NCBI GenBank assembly: GCA_035762175.1
Contig: DASTPP010000415.1
Span: 1 to 29,493 of the forward strand
Origin: DASTPP01 sp035762175
Lineage (GTDB): Bacteria > Myxococcota_A > Polyangia > Polyangiales > Polyangiaceae
Reading direction: 5' to 3'
Length of the DNA stretch: 29,493 nucleotides
Shown here: positions 6,904 through 15,322 of the stretch, piece by piece
How positions within the stretch are numbered: the first letter of the stretch is position 1
Layout: each line of letters begins with the position of its first letter
Notes under the pieces: model-generated
Told to the model about the DNA's origin: nothing
Databases searched by the model: none
Seen by the model: only the letters and a program-made list of their open reading frames with translations
Position numbers and translations under genes: made by a program

Positions 6904-7114
6904 TTTCGCTTCGACGCTGTCTCGTCGTCATTGACAGGTTCCGCTGGTCGTCCGGCCCTACGAACTCGCCTTGGGCTTCTAGCGCCGACCGCTTTCGCCG
7001 CCCCGACGACGTCGCCAGACATCTCCGACCCGGCGGGGAGGAGGGCGACTTTCTTGCTGTCCCCGCCGGAGCGTCGCTGGCTTTGCTCCCAAGCAGGCAT
7101 TGCCAAGGGGCGCC

Positions 7115-8551
7115 ATGGCCGACCGCGTCGACTACTACTTCCGCCAGAAGGTGACCGAGGCCGAGCTCGACCTGGGCTTCGAGCTGCTCGAGCGCGCCGA
7201 CCGCAACCTCGCCGCCGACGTCGGCCTCTTCGGCATCGTCGCGGGCGCCGCCCCCGCCCCGCACAGCCCCCTGCCGGGCCTCTCGGTCGACCTGACGGCG
7301 CCGGCGCGCGCCTACGACCGGGCGGGCCAGCGCGTCTTCTTCGGCACCGGGCAGACCGTGGACTGCTCGGTCGACCACAACGGCCTGCCGACCGAGGTCA
7401 CCGCCGCGGGCAACGAACGCTGGCTGAGCGTCTTCCTCCGCTTCGACCGCTCCCTCTCCGACCCGCGCACCGACGGCAACTCGCAGCAGGTGCTCTTCCG
7501 CCGCGACGAGTCGTTCGCGCTCGTCGTGCGCCAGGGCCCCGAGGCCCCCGCGGGCTCGGCCCCGAGGCCCCCGCTCGAGGAGGCGGAGCTGCTCGTCTGC
7601 GACGTGCGGCGCACGGCCGGCCAGACCCAGATTGTCGGCGTCGACCTCGACCTGACGCGCCGGCAGGCCTTCGTCTTCGCCCCGGCCGGCGCGGTGTCGG
7701 TCGTCGCCGGGCTCTGGAAGGCGCTCGCGACGACGGCCTCGACGGTGCAGCAAGCGCTCGACTCGGCCGATGGGCTGCTCGCCCAGCAAGGGGGGCGTCT
7801 CAGCGCCCACCTCGAGGCCACAGCCGGTGCCCACGCGGCCTCCGCCGTCGCCGTCGCCGACGCGGCAGGCCTGCTCGGCGCCGCCCACGTCGAGGGCGCG
7901 CTCGCCGAGATTCTCGGCGCCTTCAGCGCAGGGCACGTCCGTGCCAACGAGGGCGATTCCGGGGGCCTTCACCGCGCCATCCGCCAGCCCGTGCTGGGCT
8001 CGGGGCGCGTGCTGCTCTTCGAGTCGGGCGTCACGGGGGCGAACGAGACGCGCCTTCGGGTCTACGGCGACGACGGCTCGGTCTGGGTCACCTTCAACGC
8101 CGCCTGGAACGGCGCGGCCTGGGCGCGCGACACGGCCTCGTTCTACGCCGGCGGCTTCCGCTTCGCCCGCCACGAGTTCGCGCTCCTGCACGACGACCTG
8201 CTCGCCCCCGCGTTCGCCGACTTCGCCAAGCAGTGGACCTTGCGCATGAACGCGGAGGTCAACTCCGGCTTCGAGACCCAGGGCGCCATCCGCGAAGTGG
8301 GCCGCCTGGGCCTGCACACGAGAAACCCGACCTTGGCCGTGGCCAACGCCACCGCCGGCGGCGCCGTCACCTTCCGGAGCCGCTTCCCTGGGGCGCCCTC
8401 GAGCATCACGCTCGCGCCGAAATCGAGCTTCAAGCTGCCGACGCCGAGCGTGTTCGAGGCCGACCGCGACGGCTTCGGCGTCTTCGCCCACGCCTCACTC
8501 ACGGCCGACGCGGTGGCCTACTGGCACGGCACGTACACGGCGGTGGCCTGA
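7115..8551 (+). CDS. Phage tail-fibre-like structural protein
   Basis: A 478-residue protein. The N-terminus (MADRVDYYFRQKVTEAELD) opens a domain of about 150 residues resembling baseplate-proximal domains of phage tail proteins. The middle is Ala-rich and probably coiled coil, ending in HVEGALAEILGAF, a pattern frequent at repeat ends of tail fibres. The C-terminal ~200 residues are beta-rich and could be a receptor-binding head. ATG 7115 is preferred because AAGGGG lies just upstream; a TTG at 7100 is possible. It starts the tail/lysis-type cluster that continues with the Zn-ribbon protein, glycosyltransferase, endolysin and holin. No capsid, portal or terminase gene is in the window, so it may belong to a phage remnant, a tailocin or another tail-derived device. 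Confidence 0.55.
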   Translation: MADRVDYYFRQKVTEAELDLGFELLERADRNLAADVGLFGIVAGAAPAPHSPLPGLSVDLTAPARAYDRAGQRVFFGTGQTVDCSVDHNGLPTEVTAAGNERWLSVFLRFDRSLSDPRTDGNSQQVLFRRDESFALVVRQGPEAPAGSAPRPPLEEAELLVCDVRRTAGQTQIVGVDLDLTRRQAFVFAPAGAVSVVAGLWKALATTASTVQQALDSADGLLAQQGGRLSAHLEATAGAHAASAVAVADAAGLLGAAHVEGALAEILGAFSAGHVRANEGDSGGLHRAIRQPVLGSGRVLLFESGVTGANETRLRVYGDDGSVWVTFNAAWNGAAWARDTASFYAGGFRFARHEFALLHDDLLAPAFADFAKQWTLRMNAEVNSGFETQGAIREVGRLGLHTRNPTLAVANATAGGAVTFRSRFPGAPSSITLAPKSSFKLPTPSVFEADRDGFGVFAHASLTADAVAYWHGTYTAVA

Positions 8552-9004
8552 GTGACGGTGGCGGAACTGACGGGGGCGGAGCTCGTGCAGGCCTGTGTCG
8601 TCTGTGGCGCGCAGCATCGCCTGCCCCTCGCCACGCTGCGGGCGGGCCTCGGCGAGGGCGAGGAGCGCCGGACGGGCACCCTCGCCCTGCCTCCCTGCGG
8701 GCAGTGCGGCGCGGTCGAGTTCCTCCTGCGCTCGCCCGAGGGCGAGCCGCCGCACCCTTCGCCGGGCAGCCCTGGCCACTTGCATCGCTTGCTCGTCGAC
8801 CACTTGCACGGCCGCCTCGCCCTCGCCGAGGAGGGGGACGGCGGGGGTCCGAGCCGCCCTCGCCCGGGGCCGAGCGACGAGGAACTTTCGCGCTGGTTCC
8901 CGGGTGGCCTTCGCCTGCCGCCCTCGAAGGCGGAGGCGCTGCGGCCGACCGGGCCCGACGACCCGGTCCTGCGGGCCATCGCCGCGGGAAAGGGCCGCGG
9001 CTAG
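8552..9004 (+). CDS. Small zinc-ribbon-like protein of the tail cluster
   Basis: A 150-residue hypothetical protein. The GTG start at 8552 directly follows the stop of the tail-fibre-like gene, so the two are co-translated. It contains CVVC (about residues 16-19) and CGQC (about 50-53), two CxxC knuckles that would bind one zinc. The rest is Pro/Gly-rich and ends with a basic AAGKGRG. Function is unknown. Its position suggests a structural or assembly role in the tail cluster. Confidence 0.6.
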   Translation: MTVAELTGAELVQACVVCGAQHRLPLATLRAGLGEGEERRTGTLALPPCGQCGAVEFLLRSPEGEPPHPSPGSPGHLHRLLVDHLHGRLALAEEGDGGGPSRPRPGPSDEELSRWFPGGLRLPPSKAEALRPTGPDDPVLRAIAAGKGRG

Positions 9005-9130
9005 CGCCGGCCCCGACCGGACCTCCCCCGCGCCTTCGGGCGCCCGAACGACCCGGCCCGCACCGCAGCGTGCCGGCCCCCCCGAACCCGAACCCCGAGG
9101 CCCCGGAGGCCCCGCCCCCCGAGCCTCCGC

Positions 9131-10273
9131 ATGACCCCTGCCGACGACCGAACGTCTCGACCCGCCCGGGCGCCCGAGCGCGCCCCGCACGTCCTCCTCT
9201 TCTACCGAAACCGCTTCGCCGCCCCGGCGAACGCCTTCGCCCCCGTGCCGCAGTGCCACATCGGCCTGGGGGTCAACGCCCTGCACACGACGCGCGTGCT
9301 CCGAAGGCTCGGCGTGCCGGCCTATCCCTACGGCGTTTGGACGGTGAGCGACCTCCGCGCGCGCCTCCGCGAGCACCCCGAGGCGACGCACGCGGTGCTC
9401 GAAGCGCCCTGGGTGCCGCGCGACGAGACCGAGGCCCTGCTCGCCGCCTACCCGCACGTGCACGTCGTCGTGCGGTGCCACTCGCAGATCGGCTTCTTGC
9501 AGGTCGAGGCGAGCGCCATCACGCTGCTCAGGAACCTCCTGCTCCTGCAGGAGAGCGTGCTCAACCTCTCGGTCGCGGGCAACAGCCCGCGCTTCACCCG
9601 CTTCGTCGAGCGCGCCTACGGCGGCCGCTGCGCCTACCTGCCGAACCTCTACGACGCCGAGCGGTCTCCGGCAGCGGGCCGAGCACCCCTGCGGGGCGAA
9701 GGGCGCCCCTTGCGCGTCGGCAGCTTCGGCGCGATGCGCCTCCTGAAGAACCACACGACCTCGGCCGCCGCGGCCCTGCTCGCCGCCCGCGCGCTCGGCC
9801 GCGAGCTCGCCTTCTGGGTGTCGGTCGACGGCAATGATTACGGGGGCATGAGCATCGTGCACGCCCTGCGCGCGATGTTCGCGGGGCTGCCGTGGGCGAC
9901 GCTCGTCGAGCAGCCCTGGCAGGACTGGCCCGCCTTCCGCCGCACGGTCGCGCACATGGACCTGTGCCTGCAACTGTCGCACACCGAGACGTTCAACATC
10001 ACGACCGCCGACGCCGTGGCCGAGGGCGTTCCGTGCGTGGTGAGCCCCGCCATCGAGTGGGCCCCCGACGCCTGGAAGGTCGACAGCGACCGGCCCGAGG
10101 ACGCCGCGCGCGTCGCCCTGCAAGTGCTCGCCACGGACGAGGCGCCGGCCGAGGGCAAGGGCGCGCTCGAGCGGTTCGTGCGGCGGGCGGGGCTTCACTG
10201 GCTCGCCTTCCTCGGCCGGCTCACCGACCCGGACGCCCTCGCCCTGCTCGGGGAGGACGGCGGACGTGGCGGC
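9131..10273 (+). CDS. GT-B fold glycosyltransferase (no stop codon of its own)
   Basis: About 380 recognisable residues of a GT1/GT4-like glycosyltransferase. The N-terminal half contains LLFYRNRFAAPANAFAP and a central region with VRCHSQIGFL. The C-terminal nucleotide-sugar half contains LRVGSFGAMRLLKNHTTSA and the conserved HTETFNITTADAVAEGVPCVVSP, the donor-site loop. It lies within the tail/lysis cluster and could glycosylate the tail fibre or host surface glycans (inference). The frame has no stop at the expected place. It stays open through the endolysin gene and reaches the holin stop at 11089, giving a potential 652-residue product. Only a G-to-T change at 10262 would create a stop (TGA) just before the endolysin GTG. 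The end given here is where similarity to a glycosyltransferase stops. Confidence 0.7.
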
Positions 10274-10736
10274 CTGGGTCCTATCGCTGCTCTTCGTGCT
10301 ACAGCCGGACGCGCCCTGGCGCGCGAGCTACCCCGCGACGGCGCGCGCCATCGCCGAGGCGGCAGAAAAGTCCGAGCCCCTCTTCCCCGGGCCCGACGGC
10401 CGCGCCCGCACCGCCGCCCTGCTCGTGGCGGTCGCCTACCACGAGAGCCGCTTCGACCCGAAGGCCGTGGGCGACGGGGGGCGGTCGTTCGGGCTCTTCC
10501 AGCTGCAGCGCGGGGGCGCGTCGAACTTCTCCCCCGAGGTCGCCGCGCGGCGGTCGCTCGCCTTCCTCCGTTCTTCCCTGAAGGCGTGCCGCGGCCGCCC
10601 CGAGGACGAGCGGCTCGCGGCGTACGCCTCGGGCCGCTGGGACCGGGGCCTCGAGGCCTCGCGCGCCCGCATGGCCCTCGGTCGGGCGCTCGTCGCCGGG
10701 CACCCGCCGCCCGAGCCCGCTCGGGAAGCGCCGTGA
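10266..10736 (+). CDS. SLT-type endolysin/lytic transglycosylase (lysis module A)
   Basis: A 156-residue peptidoglycan-cleaving enzyme. A hydrophobic N-terminus (WVLSLLFVL) can act as signal or anchor. The catalytic Glu lies in YHESRFDPKAVGDGG, followed by the typical SFGLFQLQRGG, the ES...GLxQ signature of SLT/goose-type lysozymes. GTG at 10266 is taken as start; its stop overlaps the GTG of the holin-like gene (GTGA). Pairing with a small membrane protein indicates a phage-type lysis cassette. Truncated copies of this cassette occur at 22018 and 25477. Confidence 0.75.
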   Translation: MAAWVLSLLFVLQPDAPWRASYPATARAIAEAAEKSEPLFPGPDGRARTAALLVAVAYHESRFDPKAVGDGGRSFGLFQLQRGGASNFSPEVAARRSLAFLRSSLKACRGRPEDERLAAYASGRWDRGLEASRARMALGRALVAGHPPPEPAREAP

Positions 10737-11089
10737 ACGACCTCGAGCGCGTCGCCGTCGTCATCGCCCTGGTCGGCGCCTTCCGCGCCCGCAACGCCGC
10801 GGGGCACCTGTACGCGCCCTTCCTCGAAGGCAACGCGGTGACGCTCGTGGCCGCGCTCGTGGGCGCGGCCCTCTGTACGATCGGCAGCCCGTCCTCGCCC
10901 TGGCACGCGCTCGCCCGCGGCGTGGTGCTCGGGACGGTGGCGGCGGGAGTCATGACGGCGCTCACGTACGCCGGCGACCACGTCGGCACCGCCCTCGGCC
11001 GCGCCCTCGCCTCCACCCATCCGAGGCCCGGGGACGCCCAGGCGTACGCCGGCGAAGCTGCCTCCCGCGAAGGGAGGCCGCACCCGTGA
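10733..11089 (+). CDS. Small holin-like membrane protein (lysis module A)
   Basis: 118 residues starting MNDLERVAVVIALVGAFRAR. Three hydrophobic segments are visible, at about 7-17, 33-55 and 62-82 (the last GVVLGTVAAGVMTALTYAG), followed by a short polar tail. The GTG start overlaps the endolysin stop by four bases. Size, topology and place directly after an endolysin fit a holin, which would let the enzyme reach peptidoglycan. The assignment is from context; no family motif was recognised. Degraded copies at 22356 and 25477 share its sequence. Confidence 0.55.
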   Translation: MNDLERVAVVIALVGAFRARNAAGHLYAPFLEGNAVTLVAALVGAALCTIGSPSSPWHALARGVVLGTVAAGVMTALTYAGDHVGTALGRALASTHPRPGDAQAYAGEAASREGRPHP

Positions 11090-11338
11090 CGCACCTCCGC
11101 CGCCGAGGACCGGTGGAAGAGGGCCCGGCCGTGAGCCACCTGCGCCCGCCGAGACGCCGCCCTATGCGCCTGTCCCCCTCGGGACGCGTCGCCCTCGGCC
11201 CCGGCGGCCGGCCCCGCCCCCGGGCGTCCGAAGACGCGATCGCGCGTCGATTCACCAACACTCGATCGCCGACGGCAAAGGAAGGGGCAGAGAGGCGCCC
11301 GCGCGAGAACGCGCTGCGGGCCGCCCTCGCCTCGACCC

Positions 11339-11344
11339 AAGGAG
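11339..11344 (+). promoter_or_regulatory. Shine-Dalgarno of the 120-residue secreted protein
   Basis: AAGGAG, 7 nt before ATG 11352. It fixes this start and shows the small ORF is translated as its own gene. Confidence 0.7.
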
Positions 11345-11351
11345 AATCCCT

Positions 11352-11714
11352 ATGCGCAAGCTCGGCGGCTTCATCACTCTCTTCTTTTGTCTCCTCGCGA
11401 CGGCCGGCGCCGGGTGCGCCGCGCCCGACGGCGCCGGGCCCGAGGTCACCGGCGAGTCGCTCGGCGAGCGCCAGGCGGAGGCCAACGTGGCTTGCCCGGA
11501 CAAGGCAGATATTTGCCCCGACCTGTGCGTCGCCAATGACCGAGTCTGGAAGGGCAAGCGCGACCCGGACGACGGCGCTTGTGTCTGCCTGCCCGACCTC
11601 AGCGGCGGCGGCGCGAGCGGCGGCGGCGGCAGCCTGCTCTGTTATTACACGATCGTCGAGCATACGTCGGGCCACTACGACGTCATCTTTAACGGGTGCT
11701 TTCCGGTTTATTGA
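11352..11714 (+). CDS. Small Cys-rich secreted protein or lipoprotein
   Basis: 120 residues. A signal peptide (MRKLGGFITLFFCLLATAG) ends in AGAGC, a near-lipobox whose Cys could be lipidated. The mature part has cysteines in CPDKADICPDLC and DGACVCLPDL, a GGGASGGGG linker, then LLCYYTIVEHTSGHYDVIFN and a terminal Cys, probably disulfide-bonded. No family recognised. It lies 122 nt before the sigma-factor fusion, on the same strand, so it may be its target or partner. This is only suggested by proximity. Confidence 0.65.
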   Translation: MRKLGGFITLFFCLLATAGAGCAAPDGAGPEVTGESLGERQAEANVACPDKADICPDLCVANDRVWKGKRDPDDGACVCLPDLSGGGASGGGGSLLCYYTIVEHTSGHYDVIFNGCFPVY

Positions 11715-11836
11715 GGGCCTCGTCGCCCCCCCTCGCGGCGCCCTCCCCCGGGGTGCGTCGAGCGCCCCCGATCGAAATTGGGGGGCGGCCTCGCTTTGTG
11801 CCAACGCCGGCAGGGGCGGCGGCAAACTGGGGGGCC

Positions 11837-14404
11837 ATGCGCGTGCCCGACCCCCTCCTGCATGACGAAATTGTTCGGAACGCCGCCTGGGTCCGCCGCC
11901 TCGCCGCGACGTTGACGCAGGGCCAAGACCCCGACGATCTCGCGCAAGAGACCTGGCTGGCGCTCCTCGAGGCGCCGCCGCCCGAGGGGGCGTCGGCGCG
12001 ACCTTGGCTCGCGGGCATCGCGCGCAACCTCGCGCGCATGCGGCGGCGCGGCAAAGGGCGGCGGCGCCGGCGCGAGGCCGAAGCGGCGGCCGGGACCGAG
12101 CACGAGGCGGCCGGGGCGGAGGCGCTGCTCGAGCAGGTCGAGGCGCAGCAGCAACTCGGGCGGCTCTTGCTCGGGCTCGACGAGCCCTTCCGGGCCACGG
12201 TGCGGCTCCGCTACGAGGAGGGCCTGACGGCGGCCGAGATCGCGCGGCGCGAGGGCATTCCGGCGGGCACGGTGCGCTGGCGGCTGAAAGAGGGGCTCGA
12301 CCGGGTGCGCGCGGCGATGGAGCGCGAGGAGGGCCGCGAGGGCGCGCGGCGCAGGCTCTGGTTGCTCGCGTTCGGGCCCGAGCTCGGCTCGGGTGCCCGG
12401 CCCGGAGGCGGCGCGGCCGGGGCGTTGCGGCCCGGGCCCGAAGGGGTCGCGGCGCGAAGCCAGGCGGCGAGGGCCCGTGCCGGGGGCCCGCGGCGACGAG
12501 GCGTGTCACCCCGGTCGCTCGTGGCGGGGCTCGCGCTCCCCGCGCTGCTGGGGCTCGTCGGGCTCGCGCTCCTTCGCCGAGGCCCGCCGCCGGCGCCCCG
12601 CGAGCGGGCCCGGCCCGGGGCCTCGCCGGCGCCCCAACGCGAGGCCGCCCTCGCCCCGCCGGGCGCGCGGCGCACGAAGCCGGCGGGCCCCCGCGCGCCG
12701 GTGGCACGGGCGGCCTTCGACCCGGGCGCTGTCGCCGGCGCCATCGGGGGTGTCGTGCTCGATTCGAATGCGAAGCGCGGCGTCGCGGGCGCCCGCCTCG
12801 TGTTCGCCCGCGGCGACGAGAGCTTCGAGGTCGAGGCCGGCGAGGGCGGCGCGTTCGCCTTCGTCGCCGAGACGCCGGGGGCGTACGCCCTCGTTTCGGC
12901 GCACGCCGAGGGCTACTTCGCGTTCGCCCCCGAGTGGGGCCAGAGCCCCGTCGTGGCCGTCGCCCGCCCGAGCCGGCGCGTCGAGGGGCTTTCGGTATAC
13001 CTCGAGGCCGCGCACGACTACCGCGGCCTGGTCGTCGGGCCGGCGGGCGAGCCGGTGGCGGGCGCGCAAATCGGGCTGCGCGAGCCGCCGCACCGCGAGC
13101 GAGCGCCCGACCCGCTGCCCGAACGCTACACGACCGACCGCGCGGGCGCGTTCTGGTTTCGCGCGCCCGAAGGCGCGGCGCTCGAGGCGACCGGGCCCGG
13201 CTACGGCGGCGGCCAGGCCCTGCTCGATCAAGGGGTCGTCTCCTCGCGCGAGCTCACCATCCGCCTGCCGCGGGGCGACGCCGGGCCCGGGCCGCGGCGC
13301 GAGGCGCTCGCGGGGCGCGTCGTCGACGAGGCGGGCGAGCCGGTCGCGGGCGCGCTCGTGCGCGGCGAGCCGGAGGCGGACGGGGGCTCGCCGCCCGAGC
13401 CGACGCTGACCGACGCGGCGGGCCGCTTCGCCTTCCCCGCGCTCGCGGCGGGCGCCTACCGGCTGCTCGTCGCCCGCGGGGGCGGCGTGCCGCGCGCGTT
13501 CGCGGGGCAGCGCACGGGCGAGACCGGCGCGAGGCTCGTGCTGCGCCGGGGCGGCGCCGTCGAAGGGCGGGTAGTGCGGGCGGCGGGCGGCGAGCCGGTG
13601 CCCTCGTTCACGCTCTTTCTGACCGAGCCGCTGGGGCTCGGGCGGCGGCCGGTGAACGTGCGGGCGGTGGTCGACCCCGAGGGGCGCTTCCGGCTCGACG
13701 ACGTGCCCGAGGGGCCTTACCACTTGCTCGCCCTCGCGGCGGGCTTCGGGGCGTCGGCCGAGCGGCCGCTGCGCGTGAGCGCCGGTGAGGCGTCGGCGCC
13801 CTCCGACCTCGCGCTGCCCGACGGCGGTAGCCTGCGCGGGCGCGTCGTCGCCGCCGAAGACGGCCGGCCGATCGAGGGCGCGTGGGTCGACGTGTACCGC
13901 CCCGCGCTCTCGGGGCCCGACGTCCTGCCGCCGAGCCGGGTGGTCCTGACCGACGCCGAGGGCGCCTTCACCTTGCACGGCGTCGAGCCCGGCCTGCGCT
14001 CGATCATGGTGGGTGCGGCTGGCCGGCACCGGCGCCTGCTCTCGGGCATCGTCGTCGAAGAGGGGGCCGAGGCCGAGCCGGCCCTCGTGCCGCTGCCGGC
14101 GCCCGCGCCGGGCGAAGCCCCCGGCACGTACCTCGGCGGCCTCGGGGCGATCTACCAGGCGACCGAAGACGCGATGAAGATCTTGAGCGCGTGGCCCGGG
14201 GGCGGCGCGGCCGAAGCGGGGCTCGCGGCGGGCGATGAGATCGTGGCGCTCGACGGCGTGCCGATCGTCGAGCTCGGGTCCGACGAGTTCCTCGAGCGGT
14301 CGCGCGCGCCCGAGCAGGGCGTACCGGCGCGCGTGCTCGTGCGCCGAGCCGGCCGGGGCCCGGCCGTCGAGCTCGTCGTGCCACGCCGGCTGGTACGGCG
14401 CTGA
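11837..14404 (+). CDS. ECF sigma factor fused to a transmembrane segment, five carboxypeptidase-regulatory-like repeats and a PDZ domain
   Basis: An 855-residue fusion. Residues 1-160 are an ECF sigma factor: region 2 with DDLAQETWLALLE, and region 4 with FRATVRLRYEEGLTAAEIAR and GIPAGTVRWRLKEGLDRVR. A Gly/Arg-rich linker follows, then one hydrophobic helix at about 226-246 (LVAGLALPALLGLVGLALL). Beyond it lie five beta-sandwich repeats of the carboxypeptidase regulatory-like type, starting near residues 303, 394, 490, 574 and 665 (each 'GxVVxxxGxPVxGAxV ... TDxxGxFxF'). The C-terminus (about 765-850, MKILSAWPGGGAAEAGLAAG) is a PDZ domain. Topology implies a cytoplasmic sigma domain and periplasmic sensing domains, with release by proteolysis as an attractive idea (inference). 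ATG 11837 is preferred because the sigma domain begins at once. Confidence 0.88.
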   Translation: MRVPDPLLHDEIVRNAAWVRRLAATLTQGQDPDDLAQETWLALLEAPPPEGASARPWLAGIARNLARMRRRGKGRRRRREAEAAAGTEHEAAGAEALLEQVEAQQQLGRLLLGLDEPFRATVRLRYEEGLTAAEIARREGIPAGTVRWRLKEGLDRVRAAMEREEGREGARRRLWLLAFGPELGSGARPGGGAAGALRPGPEGVAARSQAARARAGGPRRRGVSPRSLVAGLALPALLGLVGLALLRRGPPPAPRERARPGASPAPQREAALAPPGARRTKPAGPRAPVARAAFDPGAVAGAIGGVVLDSNAKRGVAGARLVFARGDESFEVEAGEGGAFAFVAETPGAYALVSAHAEGYFAFAPEWGQSPVVAVARPSRRVEGLSVYLEAAHDYRGLVVGPAGEPVAGAQIGLREPPHRERAPDPLPERYTTDRAGAFWFRAPEGAALEATGPGYGGGQALLDQGVVSSRELTIRLPRGDAGPGPRREALAGRVVDEAGEPVAGALVRGEPEADGGSPPEPTLTDAAGRFAFPALAAGAYRLLVARGGGVPRAFAGQRTGETGARLVLRRGGAVEGRVVRAAGGEPVPSFTLFLTEPLGLGRRPVNVRAVVDPEGRFRLDDVPEGPYHLLALAAGFGASAERPLRVSAGEASAPSDLALPDGGSLRGRVVAAEDGRPIEGAWVDVYRPALSGPDVLPPSRVVLTDAEGAFTLHGVEPGLRSIMVGAAGRHRRLLSGIVVEEGAEAEPALVPLPAPAPGEAPGTYLGGLGAIYQATEDAMKILSAWPGGGAAEAGLAAGDEIVALDGVPIVELGSDEFLERSRAPEQGVPARVLVRRAGRGPAVELVVPRRLVRR

Positions 14405-14494
14405 ACTGCCGAGGCACTGCGCCGGGCCTTCTCGCCTCTCGGCACGCTCTCGCCACACGTGTCGGGCCCCCGCCAGCGCGGCGGGCCGCCCGCG
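14405..14494. terminator. Convergent intergenic region with hairpins, possible bidirectional terminator
   Basis: The sigma fusion and the GT2 gene converge here. TGCCGAG (14408-14414) can pair with CTCGGCA about 25 nt later, and a GC-rich CCCGCC...GGCGGG hairpin follows near 14470-14488. No U-tract is present, so factor-independent termination is uncertain. Confidence 0.3.
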
Positions 14495-15247
14495 TCAAGG
14501 CCGGGCGTGCGCGGGCCCCGGGCGCCGCCCGTAGCGCGCGCGCAGTCGGAGCACGTCGTAGAGCATCAAGGGCGCTTCGACGAGCGGCGAGACGCGGCTG
14601 CGTGGATCGTGCCGCCAGGCGACGGGTACCTCTTCGACGCGCAGGCCGAGGGCGCGGGCCAGGGCCAAGACCTCGACATCGAAGGAGAAGCGGTCGAGGG
14701 CCGCGTGGGCGAAGACCTTGAGGGCCGCGGCGCGCCCGAAGAGCTTGAAGCCACATTGGCTGTCGTCAACGCCCTCGAGCACGAGGCCGCGGACGAGCGC
14801 GCCGAAGGCCCGCCCGAGGGCCGCGCGCAGGGGCCCTTGGCTGCGCCGCGCCGGGCCCGAGAGCCGGCCGCGCGAGCCGAACACAACGTCGGCGCCCCGG
14901 TCGGCGACGGCCCAGAGCCGGTCGAGCTCGGCGATGGGCGTCGACGAGTCGGCGTCCATGTAGAGAATACGCTCTCCGAGGCTGGCGTTCACCCCGGTCC
15001 GCACGGCCGCGCCCTTGCCGCGGTTGCGCCCCAGGCTCACCCAGCGTACGCGCCGGTCGGCTAGGGCGTGGCCTCGCGCGATGGCGCAAGTCTCGTCGCG
15101 CGAACCGTCGTCGACGACGATGATCTCGGCCCGGAGGCGACGCGCGTCGAGGTAGGCGAGGGCCGTTCGCAGCGTGGGGCCGAGGCGCGGCGCCTCGTTG
15201 AACGCGGGGATCACCACCGAGAGCGCCGGTCTTTCGATTTCGATCAT
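14495..15247 (-). CDS. GT2 glycosyltransferase, polyprenyl-phosphate sugar synthase type
   Basis: 250 residues of a GT-A family 2 enzyme. SVVIPAFNEAPRLG opens the fold, IIVVDDGSRDET follows, and YMDADSSTP holds the metal-binding DxD. VFGSRGRL and DDSQCGFKLFGR are typical of dolichyl/undecaprenyl-phosphate glucosyl- or mannosyltransferases (DPG/DPM synthase-like). There is no C-terminal membrane domain. It would load a sugar onto a lipid carrier at the inner membrane. It is last in a minus-strand operon, 75 nt after the two-repeat protein and downstream of a GT-C-like membrane protein, which could use the lipid-linked sugar as donor (inference). Confidence 0.85.
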   Translation of the reverse strand: MIEIERPALSVVIPAFNEAPRLGPTLRTALAYLDARRLRAEIIVVDDGSRDETCAIARGHALADRRVRWVSLGRNRGKGAAVRTGVNASLGERILYMDADSSTPIAELDRLWAVADRGADVVFGSRGRLSGPARRSQGPLRAALGRAFGALVRGLVLEGVDDSQCGFKLFGRAAALKVFAHAALDRFSFDVEVLALARALGLRVEEVPVAWRHDPRSRVSPLVEAPLMLYDVLRLRARYGRRPGPAHARP

Positions 15248-15322
15248 GGCCGTGGTAGGGGGGCGAGAGGGCGGTCGTGAGGGGCGAGTTACGTGGGGGT
15301 TCGGGGCGCGGGGGCGGGGCGG

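Larger units (their letters stand above)
5214..6939 (+). mobile_element. IS3-family insertion sequence, copy 1 (apparently intact)
   Basis: An element of about 1.73 kb with orfA, orfB and a slippery A8 tract. Ends were placed by comparing the two copies in this window and by terminal inverted repeats. The left end ACCTGCCAATG...GAGACAGC (5214-5238) matches the reverse complement of the right end (about 6916-6939), with one indel. The shared sequence may extend 1-4 bases outwards on each side. No target-site duplication could be recognised. All DDE residues are present, so this copy could supply transposase to the defective copy 2. Confidence 0.88.

Noticed and set aside
5205..6945. Target-site duplication around IS copy 1, and shared outer repeats of the composite structure
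   Set aside because: No convincing 3-4 bp direct repeat flanks either copy, and the outer flanks of the pair differ.
11086..11865. A 259-codon plus-strand gene following the holin-like gene
   Set aside because: It overlaps the secreted-protein gene, which has a strong ribosome site and signal peptide. Only its first ~35 codons share sequence with module C, so at most a short third lysis gene is supported.
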